Assembly (NCBI RefSeq): GCF_029664245.1
Contig: NZ_JANAIE010000002.1
Location: forward strand, 124,001-188,000
Direction of reading: 5' to 3'
Length of the DNA stretch: 64,000 bases
Source of the DNA: Profundicola chukchiensis
GTDB taxonomy: Bacteria; Bacteroidota; Bacteroidia; Flavobacteriales; Weeksellaceae
The translations under genes and the position numbers were made by a program. Below, piece by piece: positions 27,651 to 36,830 of this stretch. Under the pieces are notes generated by a model that was not told the origin of the DNA, searched no databases, and saw nothing but the letters and a program-made list of their open reading frames with translations. Each line of letters opens with the position of its first letter. Position 1 is the stretch's first letter.

Positions 27651-28742
27651 ATGAGAATTACATTAGTAGCAGGTGCACGTCCTAATTTCATTAAAATTGC
27701 ACCTATCATCGCTGAAATAAATCGTGTAAAAGCACTTGGGAGTGATATTAATTATCGTTTGGTGCATACAGGACAGCACTATGATGATGCTATGAGTGGT
27801 CAATTTTTTAGGGATTTAGAAATTCCTCTACCTGATGTAAACTTGAATTGTGGAGGCGGTTCTCAAGCAGAGCAAACCGCACAAATCCTTATAGCTTTTG
27901 AAAAGGAACTTATCGAAAACCCTGCAGATTTAGTTTTAGTAGTCGGCGATGTAACCTCAACGATGGCCTGTAGTATTACGGCTAAAAAACTGAATACAAA
28001 GGTAGCCCATGTAGAGGCTGGAATTCGATCTGGAGATATGAAAATGCCTGAGGAAATTAATCGAATTGTTACCGATTCTATAAGTGACTATTTCTTTACT
28101 ACTTCCCAACTAGCAGGTAAAAACCTCCTACAAATTGGTAAGTCTCAACAGCAAATATTCTTTGTAGGGAACGTGATGATTGATACCTTGTTAAAGTTTA
28201 AATCAAAATTTAAAGCACCACAAGTATATAACCAACATAAGTTAACCCATAGAGAATATTTGGTTCTTACCTTACACCGCCCTTCCAACGTAGATGAGGC
28301 CGATGCTCTAAGAAGGCAACTAGACTTTATATGTGAACAAGCCTATAACTTCCCAATTGTATTCCCTATTCACCCAAGGACTCAGCAACAACTTGACTTA
28401 ACTTTCTTACCCAAAAATCTTATTATTACTTCACCCCTAGGATATTTAGAATTTAATTATTTGATTCAAAACTCATTAGGTGTTCTAACAGATTCTGGAG
28501 GTATTACCGAAGAAACGAGTATTATGAACATCCCTTGTATTACTCTTAGAGAAAATACAGAACGACCTGAAACCATAGAATTCGGAACCAATGTATTGGT
28601 GGGTAAAGATTCAGAGAAACTAAAGTATTATATGCAAAAAATGCTTTCAAATCAATGGAAACAATCTCAAGGCATTGAACTTTGGGACGGGAAAACATCT
28701 GAGAGAATTATTAAAGTAATTACTAATACTTTTATAAGTTAA
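27651..28742 (+). CDS. wecB: UDP-N-acetylglucosamine 2-epimerase (non-hydrolysing)
   Basis: The 363-residue enzyme interconverts UDP-GlcNAc and UDP-ManNAc. VAGARPNFIKIAPIIAEI opens the GT-B-like fold, then HTGQHYDDAMS, VVGDVTSTMAC, HVEAGIRSGDMKMPEEINR and TDSGGITEETS follow. All are hallmarks of WecB. It begins directly after the WecF-like stop. The UDP-HexNAc dehydrogenase at 22333 could act on its product to give ManNAcA, the other sugar of enterobacterial common antigen; this is an alternative to GalNAcA. Confidence 0.94.
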   Translation: MRITLVAGARPNFIKIAPIIAEINRVKALGSDINYRLVHTGQHYDDAMSGQFFRDLEIPLPDVNLNCGGGSQAEQTAQILIAFEKELIENPADLVLVVGDVTSTMACSITAKKLNTKVAHVEAGIRSGDMKMPEEINRIVTDSISDYFFTTSQLAGKNLLQIGKSQQQIFFVGNVMIDTLLKFKSKFKAPQVYNQHKLTHREYLVLTLHRPSNVDEADALRRQLDFICEQAYNFPIVFPIHPRTQQQLDLTFLPKNLIITSPLGYLEFNYLIQNSLGVLTDSGGITEETSIMNIPCITLRENTERPETIEFGTNVLVGKDSEKLKYYMQKMLSNQWKQSQGIELWDGKTSERIIKVITNTFIS

Positions 28743-28842
28743 ATTTTACTAATCAAGTTGTTAGAACATCTAAGCATTGATTAAGATGAACAAGTTAAAT
28801 AAATAAAATCACTAGCACTATAAACTTATGTCGTTAATCTCT

Positions 28843-30030
28843 TTATTGTAACTCATTCAAAACCTTAACGTAAGACTTTGCACTCTCCTCAATAGAAAAA
28901 TACTTAATACCAGCTTGCCTAAGGCTTTCTTTATCTACCTCAAGGTTTTCGGCAAACTCTACAGCCTTAGAAATAGCATTTTTATCTGAATGGTCAAAAA
29001 TAAAGTTACCTGGAATCTGCCTAAGAATATCTTCTGAATCACCTATACCTTTAGACGCAATACTAGGTAATCCCATTAATAAGTATTCTCCTAACTTAAT
29101 AGGTGCAACACCTTGCATACTATAAGTCGGCTGTCGCAATGCAAAAGCTAGATCTGAAGCGCTTAAATAGTTTGGAACCTCACTAAATGCCACACTTTTT
29201 ATGGTGCATAAATCCTTTAAATCCTCATTTATATGGTTTTTAGCAAATTCTATGTTCCCCGTCAAAATTAGAAATCTAGAATTAGAATTATTTTTATGAT
29301 ATAAGGAGAAAATCTCCATCATTTCATCCCAGCCATATTGAGGGCCTAGCGATCCACAATAAACCCAAAGCTTTGCATTAGCTTCAACGCCTAATTCTTT
29401 TCTGATTTCAGCTCTTTTTAATGAATTAAATTTAAAATGCTCAATATTTCTTCCATTGCTTACCACAGAAAATTTAGATCTATTCTTCTCGCCAATAGTG
29501 TTCACATGAATATCAATAGCTTTTTGTGAACGTGTAATAACAGCATCTGAATTATTTAAGAGTTTGGTTTCTGCACTCTTTAATATCTTATACATCAAAC
29601 TTTTCTTGGATAAACCAGAGAAATCTACTCTTTCATCAATGGCCAAACCATCAGCATCAAAAATAACTTTTACACCTTTGTTGCTTAATCGATTAATCAT
29701 CATAGCCGGAAAAGTTGAACGAGGCATTAAAACATCAATTCCATGTTGACGAATAAATTGATTAATGATTTTTGGAGCATTAAAGACAGTAAACATACTG
29801 CCTAAACTAGCGACAGGTTTTCTATGAATTTTAGAGGAAACATATTTTATATTATTTTGTTCCGCAGCTGACTTAATTTTATCTAATTTTTCTTTTTCTG
29901 CCCAGGTAAATTGAAGCACATGAAATTCATAATCCGATTGTTTTTGAATTTCAGAAAATATAGGAAAAAATAATCCTTCCATATAACTCGTCTGCGGTCC
30001 ATCCCAAGAAATAAATAAAACTTTTTTCAT
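28843..30030 (-). CDS. Glycosyltransferase, GT4-like (WDGPQTSYMEG type)
   Basis: The 395-residue protein begins KKVLFISWDGPQTSYMEGLF and has a GT-B layout. The C-terminal half carries LWVYCGSLGPQYGWDEMMEI and APIKLGEYLLMGLPSIASKG, the donor-binding stretch of GT4-like enzymes. Donor and acceptor are unknown. It is the last gene of a minus-strand island (ATP-grasp, GT, GT, GT) set in an otherwise plus-strand locus, and overlaps the upstream GT by four bases. A broken paralogue lies at 47109-47645. Confidence 0.85.
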   Translation of the reverse strand: MKKVLFISWDGPQTSYMEGLFFPIFSEIQKQSDYEFHVLQFTWAEKEKLDKIKSAAEQNNIKYVSSKIHRKPVASLGSMFTVFNAPKIINQFIRQHGIDVLMPRSTFPAMMINRLSNKGVKVIFDADGLAIDERVDFSGLSKKSLMYKILKSAETKLLNNSDAVITRSQKAIDIHVNTIGEKNRSKFSVVSNGRNIEHFKFNSLKRAEIRKELGVEANAKLWVYCGSLGPQYGWDEMMEIFSLYHKNNSNSRFLILTGNIEFAKNHINEDLKDLCTIKSVAFSEVPNYLSASDLAFALRQPTYSMQGVAPIKLGEYLLMGLPSIASKGIGDSEDILRQIPGNFIFDHSDKNAISKAVEFAENLEVDKESLRQAGIKYFSIEESAKSYVKVLNELQ

Positions 30031-31160
30031 ATCAACCCCTTCTTTTTAGCTAATTCTAAGTAAAGGTTTTCAACATTCTTAACGTAAATATCTTCTGTGT
30101 AATTTTCCATCGCACGTTTATATCCAGACTCTCCCATTTTCTGTCTTAATTCTTTATTATTGATTAAGCTTTCTAGTTTCTCTGCGATTTCTAGCACATT
30201 ATATCTCTCAACTAAAAATCCAGTTTTACCATCTTCTACTATATATTTCATTCCTCCCACTCTAGAAGCCACAATGGGTAGTTTATTAAGCATGGCCTCT
30301 GCTAAAACTAAACCAAAGCCTTCCCTTGATGAAACTAGAGAAAAAATATTCATGATAGAGTAGTATAATGAAATATCCTCTTGAAATCCAACAAATATTA
30401 CATTTTCTTCAACATTGAGATCCTTAGCTAAGTTCTTATAATTATCCATTTCATCCCCCTCTCCAAGAAGTAATAATTTTACCTTATTGAATTTTTTTCT
30501 CAATAATGACAAGGACTTAATCAAATCAGAAAATCTTTTATTTTCATCAGATAACATTCTTCCAGCTGTTCCTATAACAATTTCCCCCTCCTCTATACCC
30601 AATGACTTTCTCAGTTTAAATTTTTCTTCAGAAGAAACCACTCTTGGTAATGCTACTCCATTATTAATCAATTTAATCTTTCGGTTTGGTGCCAGGGAGT
30701 ATCTGGTTAAGTACTTCACCGTTGCTGGCGATACTCCGACCACTTGATCTGCTAGATAACAAATTAACTTTAATAATAAGTTTCCACGCCATGACCGATT
30801 GTCTGGATAAGAAGTCTCTTCTGCGATTATAATGGGAACATTCTTAATAAAACCGTTAAATGAGGCCATAATATTTCCTTCGAAAACAGCTCCATGTATA
30901 ATATCAGGTTGATAACTATCAATTATCTTCTGAACTTCCAAATGTATCTTTACATCAAAAGGTCCCTTCAGTAAGCCAACGGGCAATACCTCTACCCCTT
31001 CTTTCTCTATTTTTTCATATAAAGAATGCTTTACTTGCGTGCAAATAATCTTTTGCTCAAATCTTTCTTTTGAAAGGCATCGGGCAAGAGAATATCTTCT
31101 TCTTTCTACTCCACCTGCACCAAGAGTCTCTTGAATATGTAAAATTTTTATTTTTTCCAT
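30027..31160 (-). CDS. Glycosyltransferase family 4
   Basis: The 377-residue GT-B enzyme has the acceptor loop TLGAGGVERRRYSLARCL near the N-terminus, GTAGRMLSDENKRFSDLIKS in the middle, and SSREGFGLVLAEAMLNKLPI near the end. The last contains the EX7E motif (EGFGLVLAE). It retains nucleotide-sugar donors; specificity unknown. I start at ATG 31160 because five codons upstream is only a TTG. It has no counterpart in the degenerate duplicate at 45-47.6 kb, so it was either lost there or gained here. Confidence 0.88.
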   Translation of the reverse strand: MEKIKILHIQETLGAGGVERRRYSLARCLSKERFEQKIICTQVKHSLYEKIEKEGVEVLPVGLLKGPFDVKIHLEVQKIIDSYQPDIIHGAVFEGNIMASFNGFIKNVPIIIAEETSYPDNRSWRGNLLLKLICYLADQVVGVSPATVKYLTRYSLAPNRKIKLINNGVALPRVVSSEEKFKLRKSLGIEEGEIVIGTAGRMLSDENKRFSDLIKSLSLLRKKFNKVKLLLLGEGDEMDNYKNLAKDLNVEENVIFVGFQEDISLYYSIMNIFSLVSSREGFGLVLAEAMLNKLPIVASRVGGMKYIVEDGKTGFLVERYNVLEIAEKLESLINNKELRQKMGESGYKRAMENYTEDIYVKNVENLYLELAKKKGLI

Positions 31161-31246
31161 TTTGAATATAGGCAAATCCAGAATAAAACTTCAACTAGTA
31201 AGATTGTAATAAAACCTATATTAATTTCAGCTTCAATTAGAAATTA

Positions 31247-32302
31247 TTAGTTGTAAAGCTTCATCAAATTTTGAATATGACTTTCCAATGAATAATTTTG
31301 CTTAATATGAAGTTTGGCTTTCTTAGCTACTAATTCCCGCTCTTCTTTATCTAATTCTATTATCTTCACTAATGTAGCAAATAAATCATCATCGTCATCA
31401 ACATTCACCAACCATCCATTAACTCCTGGTGTAATTATTTCCTCAGCAGATCCAGACTTGGTTGAAACAGAAGGAATTCCACTATACATAGCCTCAATCA
31501 AAGAATTAGAAAAACCTTCTGTAAATGAATTAATTACATAAACATCACTTTCTAGCAAAAATGGGTACGGATCGGTTTGAAAGCCCAAAAATTTAACCTT
31601 ATCCTCTAATTTTAATTCCTTAGCTAAAGCTTTAAGTTTAATCTCTTCTTTCCCACTCCCAACGATATGATAACACACATTAAAACCTTTGTTTAAAAGC
31701 CGGCGTAGCACTCTTAATGTACCTTCTATGTTTTTCACATGTTCTAGTCGTGAAACTGAAATAATTATAAATTCTTCGTACTTACTTTTAGGTTGCGGTA
31801 AATCTTTTAAAATAATGGGATTAGCAATAAGTTTTAACTTTTCATTTGACACCTTATTCATATTTGCCAAATATTTCAAAACAGGTTGTGAATTCCCGAC
31901 TACATAATCCACCCTTTTATAAAGAGTCGAAAATATAATTTTGCTCAACTTGCCTTGACCGGGTATTCCTATTTCCTCTGCAATAATCCTAGGAACTCCA
32001 GCTAAATTGGCAGCAATAATTCCAAAGAAATTAGCCTCTGCTCCAGACGTGTGAACCACATCTGGCTTATGTGATTTAAAAAAACGATATAAGGAATAGA
32101 CCGTGGCTGGATTAGGGATTTTATAGGAAAGATTAAGACAGTGTACCTGTTTACCCTTCTCTAATATTTCCTTCTCCGCTTGGCCACCCTTATTAATCGC
32201 ACAAAATACCCACTCATTTGAATCCTCTACTGAGGCAACGTTTGTAAGACGCTTCTCCACCCCTCCAAAATCTAAAAAAGTAGTTAACCTAATAATCTTC
32301 AT
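31247..32302 (-). CDS. Glycosyltransferase family 4 (FLDFGGVEKR type)
   Basis: The 351-residue enzyme begins MKIIRLTTFLDFGGVEKRLT and carries HTSGAEANFFGIIAANLAG, ISVSRLEHVKNIEGTLRVL and NSFTEGFSNSLIEAMYSGIP. The EX7E motif is EGFSNSLIE. It overlaps the upstream ATP-grasp gene by four bases, so the two are made together, and the same pair recurs (with this gene broken) at 44995-47106. That conserved pairing suggests the ATP-grasp product and this transferase act in one step or on one residue. Confidence 0.88.
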   Translation of the reverse strand: MKIIRLTTFLDFGGVEKRLTNVASVEDSNEWVFCAINKGGQAEKEILEKGKQVHCLNLSYKIPNPATVYSLYRFFKSHKPDVVHTSGAEANFFGIIAANLAGVPRIIAEEIGIPGQGKLSKIIFSTLYKRVDYVVGNSQPVLKYLANMNKVSNEKLKLIANPIILKDLPQPKSKYEEFIIISVSRLEHVKNIEGTLRVLRRLLNKGFNVCYHIVGSGKEEIKLKALAKELKLEDKVKFLGFQTDPYPFLLESDVYVINSFTEGFSNSLIEAMYSGIPSVSTKSGSAEEIITPGVNGWLVNVDDDDDLFATLVKIIELDKEERELVAKKAKLHIKQNYSLESHIQNLMKLYN

Positions 32303-33345
32303 GCCTTAGACTTTATATGGTAATCTATAGCATAGGCATATGATTTTTCTAAATCAGAACGTTCCTCAATGCATTCCCATTGATTTTCTTTATTAATGTA
32401 ATATCTATCTGATCCAATTAGAGTTAAGGGACCAAAAGCAACTCCTTGATATTCGAACAAATAACAATTATTATCAATATCAATTCCTATATCTAAAGAC
32501 ACAAATGGAGTTTTCAGTTTATTAACAATATTTTCTGCATAATCTAGAACTTCCCGTGGGGCTTCCACCCACTCAAATTTACCACTACCACTAGCTCTAA
32601 AATCATTTTCTCTTATCCCTCTTCTTAAAACATAATATTTATCTCCAAAAACAAGTACCTTATAATCACAGTTTAAACCTGGAATGAATTCTTGCGTAAC
32701 AATTTGAGTTCTCTTTTGAAAGCTATCAATAAAGTTTTGTTCCAATAAATTAGATATCGGTTTTAAACCATGATCACCTTTGAAGTTATTAAACTTATTT
32801 ATTCGATAAGCTATGCTGTCTTTGATACTTTTAGTCTTTAATTTGCTCTGAAACTTTAAAAGCTCTTCTTCATTATTTATTAACTGTACTCCACTTGAAA
32901 GAGCTCCTTCATTTAATTTCAAAACAAAAGGAAAACTCATTTTATTCTTATCCTTAATAAGATCATTTATATCACCGTAATATTTCCCTCTAACTCGTTG
33001 AATTTCACATATCATTTTTAAATACTCTTGAAAACCTTTGTTCTCTAGAGACCTAACCTGCTCATAATTTGGAAGCAAATGAATATCAGGTCGTATAACA
33101 GTAATTAAATGAATTGTATCTTGAATATATTGGAGATAAGATTTATTATAACTTCCTGAATAAAACAATGAACTATTATGAGGTATATTATTCAAATTCT
33201 CCACTATCTCTCTGAATGAAACTAATTCAACCTCATGATTATAAACTTCAATTAGTTCTTTTTTAATCGCTTCAGAATCCAATCCCATCCAAATTCTACC
33301 TGACATATAATGTTCAAATAAAGGGGAAATAATAATTTTACTCAT
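32299..33345 (-). CDS. ATP-grasp enzyme paired with glycosyltransferase (copy 1)
   Basis: The 348-residue protein has an N-terminal domain (IIISPLFEHYMSGRIWMGLD) and an ATP-grasp fold from about 125. FPFVLKLNEGALSSGVQLI holds the ATP lysine, VTQEFIPGLNCDYKVLVFGD the adenine-site strand, and LDIGIDIDNNCYLFEYQG the metal-binding acid. Such enzymes join a carboxylate to an amine through an acyl phosphate. A role in adding an amino acid or other acid to a sugar is possible but unproven. It is the first gene of the minus-strand island; a paralogue lies at 44995. Confidence 0.75.
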   Translation of the reverse strand: MSKIIISPLFEHYMSGRIWMGLDSEAIKKELIEVYNHEVELVSFREIVENLNNIPHNSSLFYSGSYNKSYLQYIQDTIHLITVIRPDIHLLPNYEQVRSLENKGFQEYLKMICEIQRVRGKYYGDINDLIKDKNKMSFPFVLKLNEGALSSGVQLINNEEELLKFQSKLKTKSIKDSIAYRINKFNNFKGDHGLKPISNLLEQNFIDSFQKRTQIVTQEFIPGLNCDYKVLVFGDKYYVLRRGIRENDFRASGSGKFEWVEAPREVLDYAENIVNKLKTPFVSLDIGIDIDNNCYLFEYQGVAFGPLTLIGSDRYYINKENQWECIEERSDLEKSYAYAIDYHIKSKA

Positions 33346-33410
33346 AGGTATTTTGGTTTAATAAACATTAGTTACAAAAGGCATATATACATAATGTTTA
33401 TTTATTATTT

Positions 33411-33418
33411 CAAATTTA
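33411..33418 (-). promoter_or_regulatory. -7 promoter element for the minus-strand island
   Basis: On the minus strand it reads TAAATTTG, matching TAnnTTTG, 65 bases upstream of the ATP-grasp ATG at 33345. Confidence 0.45.
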
Positions 33419-33667
33419 GCACTAATTATTTTATAATTAAAACATCGTTTAAAAATCTCATGAAGAATAGTATCAATTCAAATTACAATAAATTTATTAC
33501 CCTATGGATTTTATCACCAAAAGCAATTAATATTATCCTACTTCGGTATGTTGAATAAAAATGACTAAATGTTTTACGAAATTTAAATATAAACCGGCAT
33601 TTCAAAAAAATAACCCAACAATTTTAAAAGCACCAGTGATAAAATTTTATTTTAACATCTAATTAAC

Positions 33668-33675
33668 TATATTTG
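33668..33675 (+). promoter_or_regulatory. -7 promoter element for the NeuD-like gene
   Basis: TATATTTG matches TAnnTTTG and ends 16 bases before the ATG at 33692. Confidence 0.55.
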
Positions 33676-33691
33676 AAATAAAACTCAATAT

Positions 33692-34339
33692 ATGTTAGTA
33701 GTAGGCGCTAAAGGTTTTGCAAAGGAAGTACTTAACATCTTATTACTTAAAAATGAGATGAAGGATTTGGTCTTTTTTGATGATGTCAATCAAGATGGAC
33801 CCGATTTTCTATTCGACCAATTTCCAATTTTAAAGTCTATAGAAGAGGCGAAAAACTATTTTAAGACCATAGATAATAGATTTACTCTAGGAGTTGGCTT
33901 TCCGCAAGTTAGATATAAATTATATCATAAATTCATTGAATTGGGAGTTAATCCCTACACCTTAATCTCACCTAATTCTGACCTGGGTGATTTCGAGGTT
34001 AAAATATCTGATGGAGTAAGCATAGCTTATCATTGTGCTATTTCTAATTCGGTTAGTATTGGTAAAGGAAGTTTTATAAATGCAAAAACTATCATTGGAC
34101 ATGATTCCCGTATAGGTGAATTTTGCGAAATTTGTCCGTCTGTAAATATCGCAGGCCATATAGATATTGGAGACTACACCTTTATTGGTACAGGGGCCAT
34201 AATCTATCCTAATGTAAAAATTGGCTCCAATGTCGCCATTACCGCAGGAAGTGTTGTTAGAAAAAATGTGCCTGATAACTCAATTGTTCATGGCTTTCCA
34301 GCTAAAATTATAGGAAAGAAACCAGGGTTTAAAACCTAA
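33692..34339 (+). CDS. NeuD-family sugar O/N-acyltransferase
   Basis: The 215-residue protein has the NeuD/PglD plan: an N-terminal Rossmann-like half (MLVVGAKGFAKEVLNILLL) and a C-terminal hexapeptide beta-helix from about residue 95 to VHGFPAKIIGKKPGF. IIGHDSRIGEFCEICPSVNI supplies the putative catalytic His. It transfers acetyl or a related acyl from CoA to a sugar; the target is unknown. With rfbA and a 4-aminotransferase just downstream, acylation of a dTDP-4-amino sugar is one option. Confidence 0.82.
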   Translation: MLVVGAKGFAKEVLNILLLKNEMKDLVFFDDVNQDGPDFLFDQFPILKSIEEAKNYFKTIDNRFTLGVGFPQVRYKLYHKFIELGVNPYTLISPNSDLGDFEVKISDGVSIAYHCAISNSVSIGKGSFINAKTIIGHDSRIGEFCEICPSVNIAGHIDIGDYTFIGTGAIIYPNVKIGSNVAITAGSVVRKNVPDNSIVHGFPAKIIGKKPGFKT

Positions 34340-34481
34340 ATCATTATTGAACATTCTACTAAAAATAATATATTGACATTCATAGGTTTAAGCAAAAATT
34401 TACGGCAATCTATTTAAAACTTTTAAATTCATAAGAATTCAACTTAAATTTGGAAGTTTATTAATTCAAGCTTTAATTTAA

Positions 34482-34489
34482 TATATTTG
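34482..34489 (+). promoter_or_regulatory. -7 promoter element for rfbA
   Basis: TATATTTG matches TAnnTTTG and ends 24 bases before the rfbA ATG at 34514. Confidence 0.55.
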
Positions 34490-34513
34490 CAAATAACCTC
34501 TAACGATTAACTT

Positions 34514-35380
34514 ATGAAAGGTATTATTTTGGCTGGTGGTTCAGGCACTCGCTTACATCCTTTAACTCTCGCTGTTTCTAAACAGCTCCTACCTATATAT
34601 GACAAACCGATGATTTATTATCCATTATCGGTATTGATGTTATCTGGAATAAAAGATATTTTAATCATTTCCACCCCACACGATTTACCTAATTTCCAAA
34701 AACTTTTTGGTGATGGTTCTCAATTGGGACTACATATAGAATACAAAGAACAACCTAGTCCTGATGGTTTAGCACAAGCCTTTATTTTAGGAGAGGAGTT
34801 TATTGGAGATGATGACGTATGTTTAGTTCTTGGTGACAATATATTTTATGGCGCTGGACTATCAAAAAAACTACAAAGTGCCGTTCAAACTGTTAAAGAA
34901 GAAAATAAAGCTGTTGTCTTTGGCTATCAAGTTCTAGATCCTGAAAGGTATGGAGTTGCCGAAGTAGATAAAGAAGGTAATGTTATCTCCATAGAAGAAA
35001 AACCTATCCAGCCTAAATCTGATTATGCGGTTGTGGGATTGTATTATTATCCCAATTCAGTGGTACAAATCGCGAAAAACGTAAAACCATCTGAGCGTGG
35101 GGAGTTAGAAATTACTTCTGTGAATTCAGCCTATCTGACTCAAAAAAATTTAAAGTTAGAACTTTTAAGCCGAGGCTATGCATGGCTAGATACCGGTACT
35201 CATCAATCATTAACTGAGGCTACAGAATTTGTAAAGGCCGTAGAGCATAGAACAGGCTTGAAGATTGCCGCCATTGAAGAGATTGCATACAAAATGGGGT
35301 ACATCAGTCTCGAGCAACTCAAAGAGAATGCCAAGGCTATAGAAAAAAGTGGTTATGGGCAGTACTTGTTAAACTTATAA
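34514..35380 (+). CDS. rfbA: Glucose-1-phosphate thymidylyltransferase
   Basis: The 288-residue enzyme makes dTDP-glucose. [20 protein letters not shown] is the nucleotide-binding start, then [42 protein letters not shown] and [11 protein letters not shown]. Full-length match to RfbA/RmlA. Together with rfbB at 24083 it supplies dTDP-4-keto-6-deoxyglucose. It appears to begin the rfbA-wzx-aminotransferase-ATP-grasp run, whose genes are 1-5 bases apart. Confidence 0.96.
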   Translation: MKGIILAGGSGTRLHPLTLAVSKQLLPIYDKPMIYYPLSVLMLSGIKDILIISTPHDLPNFQKLFGDGSQLGLHIEYKEQPSPDGLAQAFILGEEFIGDDDVCLVLGDNIFYGAGLSKKLQSAVQTVKEENKAVVFGYQVLDPERYGVAEVDKEGNVISIEEKPIQPKSDYAVVGLYYYPNSVVQIAKNVKPSERGELEITSVNSAYLTQKNLKLELLSRGYAWLDTGTHQSLTEATEFVKAVEHRTGLKIAAIEEIAYKMGYISLEQLKENAKAIEKSGYGQYLLNL

Positions 35381-35384
35381 ACCC

Positions 35385-36827
35385 ATGTCATTAAAGAAAA
35401 AAGCATTTCAAGGTTTTATATGGACGGGAATAGAAAACTTTGGGACTGTTGGGATATCTTTTATAGTACAAATTTTCTTAGCTCGATTAATTTCTCCCGA
35501 AGAATTTGGATTATTAGGTCTTATTGTAATTTTTAACGCAATTGGTGTAACAATTACTGAATCTGGTTTATCGCAATCTGTTATTCGTCTCCAAAAGCCA
35601 ACTGAGGATGATTATTTCATTTTATTTGTATTTAATTCATTCATATCAATTTTCATTTATTTTATAATTTTTTTTAGCGCTCCTTATATAAGTAACTTCT
35701 ATAACATCCCCATTTTAGAGTCATTAATTAAAGTATATGCATTGATAATCCCCATCTTGGCATTAAATATTGTACAACGAACTAAATTAACTAAAGATTT
35801 AAACTTTAAGCTTCAAGCTACGATTCAAATACCATCAATAATCATCTCTTCCATTATAGGCCTAACATTAGGCTATTTAAATTATGGTGTATGGGCGCTA
35901 ATAGTTATGCAATTATCCCAAGCAATTTTATTGACTATTCAATTTTGGGTTCGCTCTGGCTATGTTCCAAATGGTAGATTAATTAAAAAAAAGGTTTTGT
36001 TTCACTTAGATTTTGGTTATAAACTATTGTTTAGCGGACTGATAAATACAATCTACAGTAATATCTATCCTGCTGTAATAGGGAAATTTAATTCTACAAC
36101 AGAAGTGGGATATTTCTCTCGTGCATCTACTTTTAAAAATGTCCCTATTAGTATAATTTCATCCGTATTCGGAAAGGTAACTTATCCATTATTAGCGGAA
36201 ATACAAAATGAACCAAAAAGATTGGTAGAAACCTACAGAAGATTACTTAGAATAATGTTGTTAGTGGTGACACCTATAATGTGTATATTGTTTTTAATTG
36301 CCGAACCACTTATTATCCTATTAATTACAGATAAGTGGCTACCTATGGCACCTTATTTTAAGTGGCTTTGTATGAGCGGAATATTATTTCCCATGCACAG
36401 TTACTACTTAAATGCTATTAAAATAAAGGGTAGAAGTGACTTATTCTTAAGAGCAGAAATAATTAAAAAGATTTTAGGTGGAACAATTTTATTTATTAGT
36501 GCTTCGATGGGAATAATGGCAATTATATATGGTATTTTAATATCTAGTATTTTAGGATTATTCGTTAATCAATATTATTGTAGAAAAGTAATGGATTACT
36601 CCCTATTTAATCAAAATTTAGATGGGATTAGAATTATTTTCCCGAGTTTAATAGTTATGATATTTACTTTATTTATAAAAAATAAAATTTATTTTAATAT
36701 TAATAATATATTTGAGATAATTTTATCTGTATCTACTTTTTTAACTTTATATATGATTAGCCAATATATCGTAAATAGAAATTCTATTAATGAATTCAAG
36801 TTCTTAACGCAAATGATAAAAAAATAA
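35385..36827 (+). CDS. wzx: Wzx-type oligosaccharide flippase
   Basis: The 480-residue, strongly hydrophobic protein has about 12-14 membrane helices and the MOP-family start KKKAFQGFIWTGIENFGTVG, then ARLISPEEFGLLGLIVIF and ITESGLSQSVIRLQKP. This is the WzxC-like branch. It moves the undecaprenyl-linked repeat unit from the inner to the outer leaflet of the cytoplasmic membrane. The coding sequence is more AT-rich than the housekeeping genes, as is common for horizontally exchanged flippases. It is packed between rfbA and the aminotransferase. Confidence 0.9.
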   Translation: MSLKKKAFQGFIWTGIENFGTVGISFIVQIFLARLISPEEFGLLGLIVIFNAIGVTITESGLSQSVIRLQKPTEDDYFILFVFNSFISIFIYFIIFFSAPYISNFYNIPILESLIKVYALIIPILALNIVQRTKLTKDLNFKLQATIQIPSIIISSIIGLTLGYLNYGVWALIVMQLSQAILLTIQFWVRSGYVPNGRLIKKKVLFHLDFGYKLLFSGLINTIYSNIYPAVIGKFNSTTEVGYFSRASTFKNVPISIISSVFGKVTYPLLAEIQNEPKRLVETYRRLLRIMLLVVTPIMCILFLIAEPLIILLITDKWLPMAPYFKWLCMSGILFPMHSYYLNAIKIKGRSDLFLRAEIIKKILGGTILFISASMGIMAIIYGILISSILGLFVNQYYCRKVMDYSLFNQNLDGIRIIFPSLIVMIFTLFIKNKIYFNINNIFEIILSVSTFLTLYMISQYIVNRNSINEFKFLTQMIKK

Positions 36828-36830
36828 TTC

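Larger units (their letters stand above)
33346..33691. promoter_or_regulatory. Divergent intergenic region
   Basis: This 346-base, very AT-rich gap separates the minus-strand island from the plus-strand NeuD gene. It carries a -7 box on each strand (33411 and 33668). I see no gene or strong hairpin. Confidence 0.5.
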
